From the NCBI RefSeq assembly GCF_016863335.1, contig NZ_BOOR01000007.1:372001-436000 (forward strand): 64,000 nt of DNA, read 5' to 3'. Below the pieces are notes generated by a model. It ran no database searches. It was not told where the DNA came from and was given only the letters and a program-made list of their open reading frames with translations. Positions 16,584 through 26,089 of this stretch are shown piece after piece. The first letter of the stretch is position 1. Each line of letters opens with the position of its first letter. A program made the translations under genes and the position numbers. Origin of the DNA: Planotetraspora thailandica. Lineage in GTDB: Bacteria > Actinomycetota > Actinomycetes > Streptosporangiales > Streptosporangiaceae.

Positions 16584-17584
16584 GCGAGGAGCGCCTCGCG
16601 GAACTCGGCCGGCCTGTCGAGGTGCGGGCCGTGCCCGGCGCCCTCGACGGCCACCTCACGGTAGGCGCCGTACAGGTCGAGCGCCGCCCGCGTCTGGGTC
16701 ACCATCGGCTGGGCCGGCGTGCCGTCCCAGCCCGGGACCGCACCGATCGCGCCCAGGTGGGCGAGGTCGAACAGTGACGTGTCGGAGACGATGACGTCCT
16801 GCGTGCCGCGGATCCACAGGATGGGCGGCTTTGGGTCGATCGTGTGCAGGTCGTCGATGCGGAAGTTGGTGGGGGCCAGCGTGTTGAGCACGCCCCGCTT
16901 GCCCGGTGCGATGCCCGGCCACGCGTCGGTCGCCACCGTGTCGCCCGGGTAGTGGTCCTCGCCGAGGCGGGTGGACAACATCGACTCGACGAAGGCGTCC
17001 TCCTCCTCGCTGATGTCCGTGCCGGGCGCCACGTAGGCCGCGCGCAGCACCGAACGCGGGGAGACGGGCGAGTCCGCCGTCAGGTCGCGTGCCTTGATCG
17101 CCGCCACGAAGTCGGGGTTCGCCGCCCCGCCGCCCGATCCCGCGCCGTCGGCGTAGGTGAGCACGCCGTCCGGGCCCTGCGTGCCGCCGAAGCCGTACGG
17201 CGAGCAGGGGTTGACCAGGACGAGGCTCTTGACCGCCTCGGGCCGGTCGCGCAGGGCCTGCATGACGACGGCTCCGCCCAGGCTCCAGCCGACCAGGTGG
17301 GCGGGGCCGATGACGTCGAGCAGCGCCAGTACGTCGTCGGAGTAGTCGCGCACTCCGCGGGAGGCGTCGACGGGCTCGGGGTCGGTGTCGCCGAACCCGC
17401 GCAGGTCGACGGCGAAGGGCTGGACGTCACCGGCGATCGCCAGCATCGTCGACCGCCAGAACGTGCTGGAGGAGACGTTGCCGTGGACGAACAGGACGGG
17501 CTCGCCCGCCGACTCCGGCACTGACAGGAGGTTGAGCGTCAGACGCGGAGTGGTGACGCGCTCGGCCTTGATGGAAGGACTCAT
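16565..17584 (-). CDS. Alpha/beta-fold hydrolase of the 3-hydroxybutyrate operon
   Basis: Predicted soluble esterase of 339 residues, last gene of a five-gene operon; its ATG overlaps the oligomer-hydrolase stop by 4 bp. It has the oxyanion strand PVLFVHGNVSSSTFW, nucleophile elbow GWSLGGAVV, acidic residue in LWIRGTQDVIV and catalytic His in EGAGHGPHLDRP. Context suggests it cleaves short hydroxybutyrate oligomers or related esters inside the cell, complementing the exported enzyme next door (inference); alpha/beta hydrolases cannot be assigned a substrate from sequence. Confidence 0.85.
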   Translation of the reverse strand: MSPSIKAERVTTPRLTLNLLSVPESAGEPVLFVHGNVSSSTFWRSTMLAIAGDVQPFAVDLRGFGDTDPEPVDASRGVRDYSDDVLALLDVIGPAHLVGWSLGGAVVMQALRDRPEAVKSLVLVNPCSPYGFGGTQGPDGVLTYADGAGSGGGAANPDFVAAIKARDLTADSPVSPRSVLRAAYVAPGTDISEEEDAFVESMLSTRLGEDHYPGDTVATDAWPGIAPGKRGVLNTLAPTNFRIDDLHTIDPKPPILWIRGTQDVIVSDTSLFDLAHLGAIGAVPGWDGTPAQPMVTQTRAALDLYGAYREVAVEGAGHGPHLDRPAEFREALLAHLLGR

Positions 17585-18921
17585 GTGGTGGCTCCGAGAG
17601 AGCAGGTGTTTTCCAGGTCGCCCGTGGCGGGGCGGGGAACGGTGGTGCTGGCGGGGGGTTGCGCGCCGGTGCCGATCCACTGCTCGAGAGCGGTGAACGC
17701 GCTGCGGAAGCAGGGCAGCAGCGGGCGCAGCTGGTCGGGGAAGCTCGGGTACAGCCCGTCCACGTGGTTGCCGTCCTCGATCCGGTAGTACCGGAACAGG
17801 CGGTCGCGGTGCTGGTCGGCGACCATCGTGGCGTAGACGTCCGAATCCTGGCTGATCGGGAGCAACGTGTCCAGAGTGCCGTGCACGGTGATCAGCGGAC
17901 GCTTGATCTTGCCGGTGAGGGAGACCCGCTCCACGGCCTTGTGCACGCTCTTCGGACGGGACGCGTAGTCGTAGTCGGTGTCGCACGCGGGGGTTCCGGA
18001 GGCGCAGAACGGCGTGCCCGCCTGGGTGGCGCCGTCGAAGTCCGGATCGAACTCCTCACGGTAGATCCGCTGGGTGAGGTCCCAGTAGATCTGGTAGTGG
18101 AACGGCCACAGGAACGTGGAGCCGGGCGCGAATCCCGCGGCGAGCATGCCCGCGGTGTTCCCCGCCGGGTAGGCCCGCAGCGCGGGCGGCAGGAACGTCA
18201 GCAGGTTGGGACCGTCGGCCGTCCACAGGACGCCCTCCCAGTCGACGCCGCCGTCCCACAGGTCGGGCCGGTTCTCCAGCTGCCACCGCACGAGGTAGCC
18301 GCCGTTGGACTGGCCGGCCACGATGGAGGTCTTCGGGGCCTTGCCGTACCGCTTCTTGACGACCTTCTTGGCGGCGACGGCGAGCTGGCTGACCCGGTCG
18401 TTCCATTCGGCGACCGCGTCGCCTGGGCGCTTGCCGTCGAGGAAGAAGTTGGTGCCGGTGTTGCCCTTGTCGGTCGCGGCGTAGGCGTAGCCCTTGGCGA
18501 GCGCCCAGTCGGAGATGGTGAAGTCGTTGGCGTAGGTCTCCCGGTTGCCGGGCGAGCCGGCGACGACCAGGCCGCCGTTCCAGTGCTCGGGCAGCCGGAT
18601 GACGAACTGCGAGTCGTGGTTCCACCCGTGATTGGTGTCGGTGGTGGAGGTGTCGGGGAAGTACCCGTCGATCTGCATGCCGGGCACCCCGGTCGGGTTG
18701 ACTGCGCCGGGCGAGCTGAGCCCCGACCAGTCGCTCACATCGGTGTGCCCGGAGGCCACGGTGCCCGCCGTGGTGAGGTCGTCGAGGCACGCGCCGATCT
18801 GGTGCTCGGCGCCCGGTACGGCGATGCTGCGGCAGGTGGACGCGGACGCGGGTGCGGCGGACAGGCCGGCGGCGGCGACCACCGCGGCGACGAGCAGTCC
18901 CTTGACGCGGCGGGACATCAT
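17581..18921 (-). CDS. Secreted 3-hydroxybutyrate oligomer hydrolase family protein
   Basis: Exported alpha/beta hydrolase of 446 residues. The signal peptide (VKGLLVAAVVAAAGLSAAPA, cleavage near ASA-ST) is followed by a 3HBOH/tannase-like domain. Nucleophile elbow VAGQSNGGYLVRW, acidic HGTLDTLLPISQ and His in EDGNHVDGLYP complete the triad. Cys residues (TCRSIA, IGACLDD, PFCASGTPACD) fit an oxidised extracytoplasmic fold. Two ATGs (18921, 18918) lie behind AAGGAGG; the first overlaps the transporter stop by 4 bp, the second has better spacing. It would release 3-hydroxybutyrate monomers for uptake. Confidence 0.82.
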   Translation of the reverse strand: MMSRRVKGLLVAAVVAAAGLSAAPASASTCRSIAVPGAEHQIGACLDDLTTAGTVASGHTDVSDWSGLSSPGAVNPTGVPGMQIDGYFPDTSTTDTNHGWNHDSQFVIRLPEHWNGGLVVAGSPGNRETYANDFTISDWALAKGYAYAATDKGNTGTNFFLDGKRPGDAVAEWNDRVSQLAVAAKKVVKKRYGKAPKTSIVAGQSNGGYLVRWQLENRPDLWDGGVDWEGVLWTADGPNLLTFLPPALRAYPAGNTAGMLAAGFAPGSTFLWPFHYQIYWDLTQRIYREEFDPDFDGATQAGTPFCASGTPACDTDYDYASRPKSVHKAVERVSLTGKIKRPLITVHGTLDTLLPISQDSDVYATMVADQHRDRLFRYYRIEDGNHVDGLYPSFPDQLRPLLPCFRSAFTALEQWIGTGAQPPASTTVPRPATGDLENTCSLGATT

Positions 18922-20273
18922 GCCTCCTTGACGATGTGAACGGCGGCCGGCTGGCCGGGGGTGGAGCTCGGCTCGACCGCGGTGAGGTCGCGCTCGCGGG
19001 TCTCCTTGGTCACCAGGACCGAGATGAGGGTGAGCACGGCCGCGATCGCCACGTAGACGGAGACGGGAAGGCCGGAATCGAAGGTGCCGAGCAGCCAGAC
19101 GGCGATGATCGGGGCGAGCGCGCCCGCCACGATCGAGGCGAGCTGGTAGCCGATCGACACGCCCGAGTAGCGCATGCGGGTGCCGAACATCTCCGAGAAG
19201 AACGCCGCCTGCGGGCCGTACATGGCGCCGTGGAAGATCAGGCCGACGGTCACGGCGAGGGTGAGCAGGAAGAACGACTTGGTGTCGATCAGAGGGAAGA
19301 ACGCGAACGCCCACAGGCCGGTCCCGGCGGCGCCGAACAGGTAGACGGGCCGGCGGCCGACCCGGTCGGACAGTGCGCCCCACAGGGGGATGGTGGCGAA
19401 GTGGATCGCCGAGGCGATCAGCACCGCGTTGAGGGCGGTCTGCTTGGGCAGCCCGGACGCCTCCGTCGCGTAGACCAGGATGAAGGCCGTGATCACGTAG
19501 TAGGAGATGTTCTCGGCGAGCCGGGCGCCGATCGCGAGGACGACGTCTCGCCAGTGGTAGCGCAGCACGTCGAGGATCGGCATCGACGGCGTCTTGTCCT
19601 CCTGCTGCTTGGCCAGCGCCTGCTGGAACACCGGGGACTCGGTCACGGTGAGCCGGATCCACAGGCCGATCAGCACGAGCACGCCGGACAGCAGGAACGG
19701 GATGCGCCAGCCCCACGAGAGGAAGGCGTCCTCGGGCTGGACCGCCGTGAGCAGCGCGAGCACGCCGGTGGCGATGAGGTTTCCGCCGGGGGCGCCCGCC
19801 TGCGGCCAGGACGCCCAGAAACCGCGGTTGCGCGGGTTGCCGTGTTCGGAGACCAGCAGCACCGCGCCGCCCCATTCACCGCCGAGGGCGAATCCCTGAA
19901 TGAGCCGGAGCAGGGTCAGGAGCAGCGCCGCCCCGGTGCCGAGCGTGGCGTAGGTCGGCAGGAGGCCGATCAGGAAGGTGGCGCCGCCCATCATCAGGAG
20001 GCTGATGACCAGCAGGCGCTTACGGCCGAGCCGGTCGCCGTAGTGGCCGAACACCAGGCCGCCGAGCGGGCGGGCCACGAAGCCGACGGCGTACGTGAGG
20101 AAGGAGAGGAGCGTGCCCGTGAGCGCGTCCTCGTTCGGGAAGAAGAGCTTGTTGAAGACGAGGGCAGCCGCGGAGCCGTACAGGAAGAAGTCGTACCACT
20201 CGATCGTGGTGCCGATCAGGCTGGCTCCGACGATCTTGCCGATTCTGGTGCGGGGTTGGGGGGTGCTGACCAT
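18918..20273 (-). CDS. MFS transporter, metabolite:H+ symporter (MHS) family
   Basis: Twelve-helix proton symporter of 451 residues, related to ShiA, ProP and dicarboxylate carriers. Hallmarks: IGTTIEWYDFFLYGSAAALVF, GHYGDRLGRKRLLV (motif A), RLIQGFALGGEWGGAVLLVS, SDRVGRRPVYLFG and MRYSGVSIGYQLA. ATG 20273 lies 6 nt after GAGGAG. It sits between a PucR-type regulator and an exported 3-hydroxybutyrate oligomer hydrolase, so 3-hydroxybutyrate or a short oligomer is the likely substrate (inference). MHS proteins carry varied organic acids, so specificity is not certain. Confidence 0.9.
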   Translation of the reverse strand: MVSTPQPRTRIGKIVGASLIGTTIEWYDFFLYGSAAALVFNKLFFPNEDALTGTLLSFLTYAVGFVARPLGGLVFGHYGDRLGRKRLLVISLLMMGGATFLIGLLPTYATLGTGAALLLTLLRLIQGFALGGEWGGAVLLVSEHGNPRNRGFWASWPQAGAPGGNLIATGVLALLTAVQPEDAFLSWGWRIPFLLSGVLVLIGLWIRLTVTESPVFQQALAKQQEDKTPSMPILDVLRYHWRDVVLAIGARLAENISYYVITAFILVYATEASGLPKQTALNAVLIASAIHFATIPLWGALSDRVGRRPVYLFGAAGTGLWAFAFFPLIDTKSFFLLTLAVTVGLIFHGAMYGPQAAFFSEMFGTRMRYSGVSIGYQLASIVAGALAPIIAVWLLGTFDSGLPVSVYVAIAAVLTLISVLVTKETRERDLTAVEPSSTPGQPAAVHIVKEA

Positions 20274-20351
20274 GTCGAACTCCTCGCATGGGGGGTTCCG
20301 GCCAACGTACGCAGTGACCCCGGTCACTCCTATGGGGCCTTCACACACACC

Positions 20352-22205
20352 TCAGGCGTCATGCATGTGGGTTCGGAGGCGGTACAGCCTCAGGGCGAGC
20401 TGGATCTCCAGTGCGCGCTCGGGCTCCTGCCAGTCGGAGCCGAGGAGCTGCCCGACCCGGTCGAGCCGCTGGGTCACCGTGTTGACGTGGATGTGCAGCG
20501 TGTCGGCCGTGCGCGACAGCGAGCCGCCGGTGCCGAAATAGGCGGTCAGCGTCTTGATCAGGTTGGTGCCGCGCCGGCTGTCGTAGTCGATGACCGGGCC
20601 GAGCGCCGAGACGAGGAAGCCGGACACGTCGCGTCCCTCGCCGATCAGCAGACCGACGAACCCGAGCTCCTCCGCGCTGGCGCCGTCCCCCGTACGGCCC
20701 AGCGAGACGAGCGCGTCGGCGCAGCGCTGCGCCTCCCGGTAGGCGCCGGCGACGTCGATGGAACCACCCCCGGCGGCGCCCGCCGTGGCGGGACGCCCGA
20801 GGGAGGCGCTGAGGTCGGCGGCGGCGCGCCGGGCCATGAGGCCGGGTTTGTCCCCAGGTAGGAGGAGCACGACCTCGTCGCCGCGTGCGGCGGCCAGACC
20901 ATGCGCGAGGGACGCCTGCGACGACGCCCAGAAGGCGGCGCGTTCCCGCTGCCCTCCGTGCCGCGCCACGATCACGACGTGCGGGGCGGCGAGGTCCACG
21001 CCGAGCCGGCGGGCCCGGTCGCGCAGGCCGGCGAGGTCGGGCCGCGAGATGAGGTCGTCGAGCAGTTCGCCGCGCACCCTGCCTTCGGCCTCGGCGACGC
21101 TGCGGCGGAACAGCAGGAGCAGCGCGGTGACGATGGCGGCCCGCTCCAGGATGCGCTGGTCGGTGTCGGCGACGGGCCGTTCGGTCCGCAGCACCAGCGT
21201 GCACAGCGGCGCGGCGCCCACGTCGACCGAGGCCACGAACATGTCGCCCCTCTTGACCGTACGGCCGAGCGCGCGCGAGGACTGGGCGGCGTCGAAGACC
21301 CCGGAGTCGAGGTCGCTCGCCTGGCCCACGAGCGGCCTGCCCTCGTCGTCGAGGACGGTCAGGCTGCCGCCGAGCACCTCGGTCACGACCGCCGCCACGT
21401 CTTCCACGCCGCCGCCGCGCAGCACGAGCCCGGTCATGCGGTCGTGGGCGTCGGCGGCGCGCTCGATGGCCTCGCTGTGCGCCCGGATGAGGCCGTTGGC
21501 CTGGCTCAGCTCGGCGAGCGCGGCGCGGGTCTCCTGCAGCAGGCGCGCGTTGTCGATGGCGACCGCGGCGTGCGCCGCCAGCGACACCAGCAGTGCCACC
21601 TCCTCCTGGAGGAACGGCCTGGCGCTGCGGTTGGCGGCGAACAGCACGCCGATGACCTGCGTGCCGATGCGCAGCGGCACACCGAGGATGGCCACCAGGC
21701 CCTCCTCCTGCACCGCCTCGTCGATGGTGCTCGTGTGCCGGAAGCGCGGGTCGGCGAAGTAGTCCGCCGTGTTGTACGGCATGCCCGTCTGCGCGACGAG
21801 CCCGCCGAGGCCGGCGCCCATGCCGAGCCGTACCCGCCGGAAGTGCGCGGAGATGGAACCGTCGGTCACCCGCATGTACGTGTCGCCGTGCTCGGGATCG
21901 TTCAGCGTCATGTAGGCGATGTCGGTGCCGAGCAGCAGCCTGGCTCGGTGCACGATCGCCTCGAGTACGGCGTCGAGATCGGTCAGGCCCGCCAGGTCGC
22001 TCGCGGTGTCGAACAGGGCGGACAGCTCGGCCTCCCGCTTGGCCCTCCTGCGCAACATCGCGCGTACCTTGAGCGCGGCGACCTTGGCCTGCTCCAGCTC
22101 CTCCAGAGTCGCGGGGTCGGCTCCGGAGGCGCGGGCCTGCAGGACGGGCCCCTCGAACTCCACGGCGGAGGCCTCTCTGACCAGGAGTTCGAGGTAGACG
22201 TTCAC
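20352..22205 (-). CDS. GAF-domain PucR/CdaR-type transcriptional regulator
   Basis: Regulator of 617 residues. An N-terminal helical linker (to about 60) precedes a GAF sensor domain (about 60-220: LTDLDAVLEAIVHRARLLLG, GLGGLVAQTG, GVPLRIGTQVIGVLFAANRS). A PucR-type central region follows, then a C-terminal HTH_30 domain (LIKTLTAYFGTGGSLSRTAD, then TLHIHVNTVTQRLDRVGQLL). It starts with GTG 22205, two bases after the dehydrogenase stop, so it is co-transcribed with the catabolic genes it probably controls. The effector could be 3-hydroxybutyrate or acetoacetate (inference). Confidence 0.88.
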   Translation of the reverse strand: MNVYLELLVREASAVEFEGPVLQARASGADPATLEELEQAKVAALKVRAMLRRRAKREAELSALFDTASDLAGLTDLDAVLEAIVHRARLLLGTDIAYMTLNDPEHGDTYMRVTDGSISAHFRRVRLGMGAGLGGLVAQTGMPYNTADYFADPRFRHTSTIDEAVQEEGLVAILGVPLRIGTQVIGVLFAANRSARPFLQEEVALLVSLAAHAAVAIDNARLLQETRAALAELSQANGLIRAHSEAIERAADAHDRMTGLVLRGGGVEDVAAVVTEVLGGSLTVLDDEGRPLVGQASDLDSGVFDAAQSSRALGRTVKRGDMFVASVDVGAAPLCTLVLRTERPVADTDQRILERAAIVTALLLLFRRSVAEAEGRVRGELLDDLISRPDLAGLRDRARRLGVDLAAPHVVIVARHGGQRERAAFWASSQASLAHGLAAARGDEVVLLLPGDKPGLMARRAAADLSASLGRPATAGAAGGGSIDVAGAYREAQRCADALVSLGRTGDGASAEELGFVGLLIGEGRDVSGFLVSALGPVIDYDSRRGTNLIKTLTAYFGTGGSLSRTADTLHIHVNTVTQRLDRVGQLLGSDWQEPERALEIQLALRLYRLRTHMHDA

Positions 22206-22206
22206 G

Positions 22207-22968
22207 TCAGCGGGCGCTCCATCCTCCGTCGAGCGGGATCGAGACTCCGGTGATGAACGATCCCTGCGGACCGCAAAGATAAGCCACCATCTCGGCCACC
22301 TCGTCCGGCTCGATCAGGCGCTTGACCGCGGCGGGCTGGAGCATGATCTGCTCCACGACCTCGTCCTCGCTGATCCCGTGGGCGCGCGCCTGATCGGCGA
22401 TCTGGTTCTCCACCAGGGGAGTACGCACGTAGGCCGGATTGATGCAGTTGGAGGTCACGCCGTGGGCCGCCCCTTCGAGGGCGATGACCTTGGACAGCCC
22501 CTCCAGGCCATGCTTGGCCGTGACATACGCCGACTTGTACGGCGAGGCCCGCAGGCCGTGGACCGACGAGATGTTGACGATCCGCCCCCAGCCGCGTTCG
22601 TACATGCCGGGCAGGACCGCGCGGACCAGCAGGAACGGCGCCTCGACCATCACGCGGAGAATCTTGGAGAAGACCTCGGGAGGGAACTCCTCGATCGGCG
22701 CGACGTGCTGGAACCCCGCGTTGTTGACCACGATGTCGGCGGAGATCTCCCCGCCGACCTGGTCACGCCACGCGGCAAGGAATCCCGGATCCGACAGGTC
22801 GACGACCACCGGCGTGCCGCCGACCTCCGAGGCCGCTTTGGCCGCGGCGTCGCCGTTGACGTCGGCGACGAACACTCGCGCGCCCGCGGCGGCCAGCCGG
22901 TGGGCGCATGCCCGGCCGATACCGCTGCCCGCGCCCGTCACCAGAGCGGTACGCCCTTCAAGGCTCAT
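22207..22968 (-). CDS. 3-hydroxybutyrate dehydrogenase (SDR family)
   Basis: NAD-dependent oxidation of (R)-3-hydroxybutyrate to acetoacetate. The 253-residue protein has TGAGSGIG at the nucleotide site, NNAGFQHVAPIEEFP, a catalytic Ser in NISSVHGLRASPYKSAY, Tyr148 and Lys152 (YVTAK), and the subfamily signature HGLEGLSKVIALEGAAHGVT with NCINPAYVRTPLVE. These blocks are specific to 3-hydroxybutyrate dehydrogenase rather than general SDRs. It is first in the operon; a TAGGGT box ends 8 nt before its ATG, inside GATTC-N7-GAATC. Confidence 0.92.
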   Translation of the reverse strand: MSLEGRTALVTGAGSGIGRACAHRLAAAGARVFVADVNGDAAAKAASEVGGTPVVVDLSDPGFLAAWRDQVGGEISADIVVNNAGFQHVAPIEEFPPEVFSKILRVMVEAPFLLVRAVLPGMYERGWGRIVNISSVHGLRASPYKSAYVTAKHGLEGLSKVIALEGAAHGVTSNCINPAYVRTPLVENQIADQARAHGISEDEVVEQIMLQPAAVKRLIEPDEVAEMVAYLCGPQGSFITGVSIPLDGGWSAR

Positions 22969-23035
22969 GACGATTCACCCTAGGAATCGGGACGGGAGCG
23001 GCCCATGGTGGGCGGAGACATAGATCTTCATCGTC

Positions 23036-24427
23036 TTATGTGGGCCGGGTCATCGAAAGCACGTCGAGGATCTCGTCGAGCTGTTCCTCCGTCAGGGTGC
23101 CGTCGGCGACGTGGCCGCGCTCGACGACGACCTGCCTGATCGTCTTGCGTTCCGCCAGCGCCTGTTTGGCGATCTTGGCCGCCTCCTCGTACCCCAGGTA
23201 GCGGTTCAGCGGGGTCACGATCGACGGAGACGACTCGGCGTACTCCCGCAGCCGGTCGGCGTTGGCGGTGATCCCGCTGACGCACCGGTCGGCGAGCAGC
23301 CGCGAGACATTGGCCAGCAGCCTGATCGACTCCAGCGCGTTGCGCGCCATGACGGGCAGCATCACGTTGAGCTCGAAGGCGCCCGCCGCCCCCGCCATGC
23401 CGATCGTCGCGTCGTTGCCGACCACCTGCGCGGCCACCATCGTGACCGCTTCGGGGATCACCGGGTTCACCTTGCCCGGCATGATCGACGACCCCGGCTG
23501 GAGGTCGGGCAGGTTGATCTCCCCGAGGCCGGCGCGCGGCCCCGAGCCCATCCACCGGAGGTCGTTGGCGATCTTGTTGAGGGAGACGGCGATCACCCGC
23601 AGCACGCCCGACAGCTCGACCAGCCCGTCCCTGGCGCCCTGCGCCTCGAAGTGGTTCCTGGCCTCGGTGAACGGCAACCCGGTCGTACGGCTCAGCTCCG
23701 CGATGACGGAGGCGGCCCAGCCGGGGGCGGGCACGTTGATGCCGGTGCCGACGGCGGTGCCGCCCAGAGGCAGCTCGGCGAGGCGGGGGAGCACGCTCTG
23801 GAGCCGCTCGATCCCCAGCTCGATCTGCGCCGAATAGCCACCGAACTCCTGGCCGAGCGTGACCGGGGTGGCGTCCATGAGGTGGGTCCTGCCCGACTTG
23901 ACCACGTCGGCGAACTCGACCGCCTTCTCCTCCAGCGCCGACGACAGGTGTTCGAGCGCGGGGGTCAGTTCGTGCACGACCGCGTACGTCGCGGCGACAT
24001 GGATCGACGACGGGAACACGTCGTTGGACGACTGCGCCGCGTTGACGTGGTCGTTGGGGTGGACGGGGCGGCCCAGCCGCTCTTCGGCGAGCGTCGCGAT
24101 CACCTCGTTGGCGTTCATGTTCGACGAGGTGCCCGAGCCGGTCTGGAACACGTCCACCGGGAACTGGTTGTTCCAGCGCCCTTCCGCGACCTCGTTCGCG
24201 GCGTCCCGTACGGCCTCGGCCAGGTCTTTGTCGACGACTCCGTACTCGGCGTTGACCACGGCGCAGGCCGCCTTGATGCGGCCGAGGGCGGAGATGTGCG
24301 CCGGTTCGAGGCCGCGGCCGGAGACGGGGAAGTTCTCCACGGCCCGCTGTGTCTGGGCCCGCCATTTCGCGTGGGCGGGCACCCGCACCTCACCCATGGA
24401 GTCGTGCTCGATTCGGAAATCGTCCAT
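23036..24427 (-). CDS. fumC: Class II fumarate hydratase
   Basis: Iron-independent fumarase of the citric acid cycle, hydrating fumarate to L-malate. The 463-residue sequence carries [50 protein letters not shown], the family signature [15 protein letters not shown] and a full C-terminal domain. It lies immediately downstream of a Ser/Thr kinase gene on the same strand (12-bp gap). A second, oxygen-sensitive class I fumarase is encoded 3 kb away, so the organism has both types. Confidence 0.97.
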   Translation of the reverse strand: MDDFRIEHDSMGEVRVPAHAKWRAQTQRAVENFPVSGRGLEPAHISALGRIKAACAVVNAEYGVVDKDLAEAVRDAANEVAEGRWNNQFPVDVFQTGSGTSSNMNANEVIATLAEERLGRPVHPNDHVNAAQSSNDVFPSSIHVAATYAVVHELTPALEHLSSALEEKAVEFADVVKSGRTHLMDATPVTLGQEFGGYSAQIELGIERLQSVLPRLAELPLGGTAVGTGINVPAPGWAASVIAELSRTTGLPFTEARNHFEAQGARDGLVELSGVLRVIAVSLNKIANDLRWMGSGPRAGLGEINLPDLQPGSSIMPGKVNPVIPEAVTMVAAQVVGNDATIGMAGAAGAFELNVMLPVMARNALESIRLLANVSRLLADRCVSGITANADRLREYAESSPSIVTPLNRYLGYEEAAKIAKQALAERKTIRQVVVERGHVADGTLTEEQLDEILDVLSMTRPT

Positions 24428-24439
24428 GGACCAGTCCTA

Positions 24440-26047
24440 TCAACCGTGGACGTCGGCGGCGAAGGCCGCCATCGCCAGGACGGTGAGCAGGATGAAGGCG
24501 ATGATCACGCCCGCGGCCACCACGAGCGCGCGGGTTCTGTGGTCGGTCTCCGGGCGTGAGGGGTTGCCCTGCATGGAGAACAGGTCGGTGCCGAGGCCGC
24601 GCTGAGGGCCGCCGTCACCGGGAGCGCCCGGAGCGCCTGGAACGCTGGGAGCGCCCGGAACACCGGGTGCGCCGGGAACGGCGGGGGCTCCGGGAGCGAC
24701 AGGGGGCGTGGCGTGACCCTGAGGGGTTCCGAACGGCGTGCGGGGGCGGGCCCGTCCGGGCGCCGCGGCCTCGTCGCCCGGCTCACCCGGCACCGCGGAG
24801 CCCGGCACTGCGGACCCCGGTACTGGGGGCCTCGGTACAGGTGACCCCGGCACTGATGATCCCGGCACTGGGGGCCTCGGCGCCGGAGTCGGCGGCGGTC
24901 CGGGGGTGCGCCGAAGGCCGGGAGGAGGGCCGGTCGGCAGGCGCCTGATCACCCTCGTCCCCTCGTCGTCGCCGACGGCGGGCCCGCGCGGCTCGCCCGC
25001 AGGCCGGCTCGGCGCGGGCTGTGCGGGCCGCTCAGCCGGGGGCCGACCCGATGTGGGCTGAACCGTCGCGGGCCGCGGTTCGCCCGGCTGCGGCCGGCTG
25101 GGCTCCTGCCGGCTGGGTCCGGGCTGGACGGCCCCCGGCTGACTGGGCCCCGGTTTACTGGACCCTGGTTTGCTGGGCCCCGGTTTGCTGGGCTCGGGTT
25201 GGCCCGCTTCTGGGGCCCGCGTGGACGGCGTGGCGGCCGCCGCGCGCAACATCGTGGCCGCCCGTTCCGGCGAGAGCCGTACGGTGTGGTCCTTGTTCAG
25301 CAGGCCGTCCAGCACGGGACGCAACGGCCCCGCCTGGGTGGGCGGGTCGGCGGCCTCGCTCATGAGGGCGGCGAGCGTCTCCTGGAGCGACGCGCGTTCG
25401 TAGGCGGGCCGCCCCTCGACGGCGAAGTAGAGCGTCGCGCCGAGGGACCACATGTCGGACTCGGGGCCGGTGTAGTCGCCTCTGGCCCGCTCCGGCGCGG
25501 TGTAGCCGGGTGACCCGATCACCATGCCGGTCTGCGTGAGGGGGCTGTCGCCCGCGGCCTTGGCGATGCCGAAGTCGGTCAGCACGACCCTTCCGGAGTC
25601 GGTCAGCAGCACGTTTCCCGGCTTGACGTCACGGTGGAGGATGCCCTGGGCGTGCGCGGTCCGCAGCGCGCCGAGCAGGTCGTATCCGATCTGCGCGACC
25701 ATCCTCGGGGGCAGCGGACCCTCCTCTTCGATGACCTGCTCCAGCGAGCGGCCCTCGACGAGTTCCATGATGATCCACGGGTTGCCTTCGGCCTCGATCG
25801 CGTCATGGATGGTGGCGACGGAGGGGTGGATCACCCGGGCCGCGCTGCGGCCTTCGCGGAGCAGGCGCTCCCGCAGTTCCTCGCGTTGCGCCCGGCTGAG
25901 CGCCGGGTCCTGGCGGATCTGCTTGATCGCCACGACGCGGGTCAGTGATCGGTCGAAGGCCCGCCAGACGGTCCCCATCGTGCCCCGGCCGATGGGCGCG
26001 ATCAGTTCGTACCGACCGGCGATCAGCCGCGGTTGCTGTTCCGGCAT
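24440..26047 (-). CDS. Serine/threonine protein kinase with Pro-rich linker and C-terminal TM
   Basis: Hanks-type kinase of 535 residues. Kinase domain about 12-270: GRGTMGTVW, VAIKQI (Lys42), HRDVKPGN (Asp140), TDFGIAK, GSPGYTAPERARG. A low-complexity segment of about 220 residues follows, made of degenerate units (KPGPS, RPPVPGSxVPG, PGAPGVPGAP). One transmembrane helix (TRALVVAAGVIIAFILLTVL) lies near the end with only a short tail outside, so no extracellular sensor domain is present. It may respond to partners through the Pro-rich linker (inference). It is next to fumC and a second kinase gene. Confidence 0.92.
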   Translation of the reverse strand: MPEQQPRLIAGRYELIAPIGRGTMGTVWRAFDRSLTRVVAIKQIRQDPALSRAQREELRERLLREGRSAARVIHPSVATIHDAIEAEGNPWIIMELVEGRSLEQVIEEEGPLPPRMVAQIGYDLLGALRTAHAQGILHRDVKPGNVLLTDSGRVVLTDFGIAKAAGDSPLTQTGMVIGSPGYTAPERARGDYTGPESDMWSLGATLYFAVEGRPAYERASLQETLAALMSEAADPPTQAGPLRPVLDGLLNKDHTVRLSPERAATMLRAAAATPSTRAPEAGQPEPSKPGPSKPGSSKPGPSQPGAVQPGPSRQEPSRPQPGEPRPATVQPTSGRPPAERPAQPAPSRPAGEPRGPAVGDDEGTRVIRRLPTGPPPGLRRTPGPPPTPAPRPPVPGSSVPGSPVPRPPVPGSAVPGSAVPGEPGDEAAAPGRARPRTPFGTPQGHATPPVAPGAPAVPGAPGVPGAPSVPGAPGAPGDGGPQRGLGTDLFSMQGNPSRPETDHRTRALVVAAGVIIAFILLTVLAMAAFAADVHG

Positions 26048-26089
26048 GAGAAAAAAGATAAGCGATTTCCGAAGGGAAACGCTTTGCGG

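Noticed and set aside
18936-20861. 641-codon open frame on the + strand
   Set aside because: It is antisense to the MHS transporter and the PucR-type gene, has low-complexity Arg/Gly/Glu content typical of out-of-phase high-GC DNA, and resembles no family.
24640-25210. Short spaced repeats that might be a CRISPR array
   Set aside because: They are degenerate Pro-Gly codon repeats in the kinase linker, in frame and without unique spacers.
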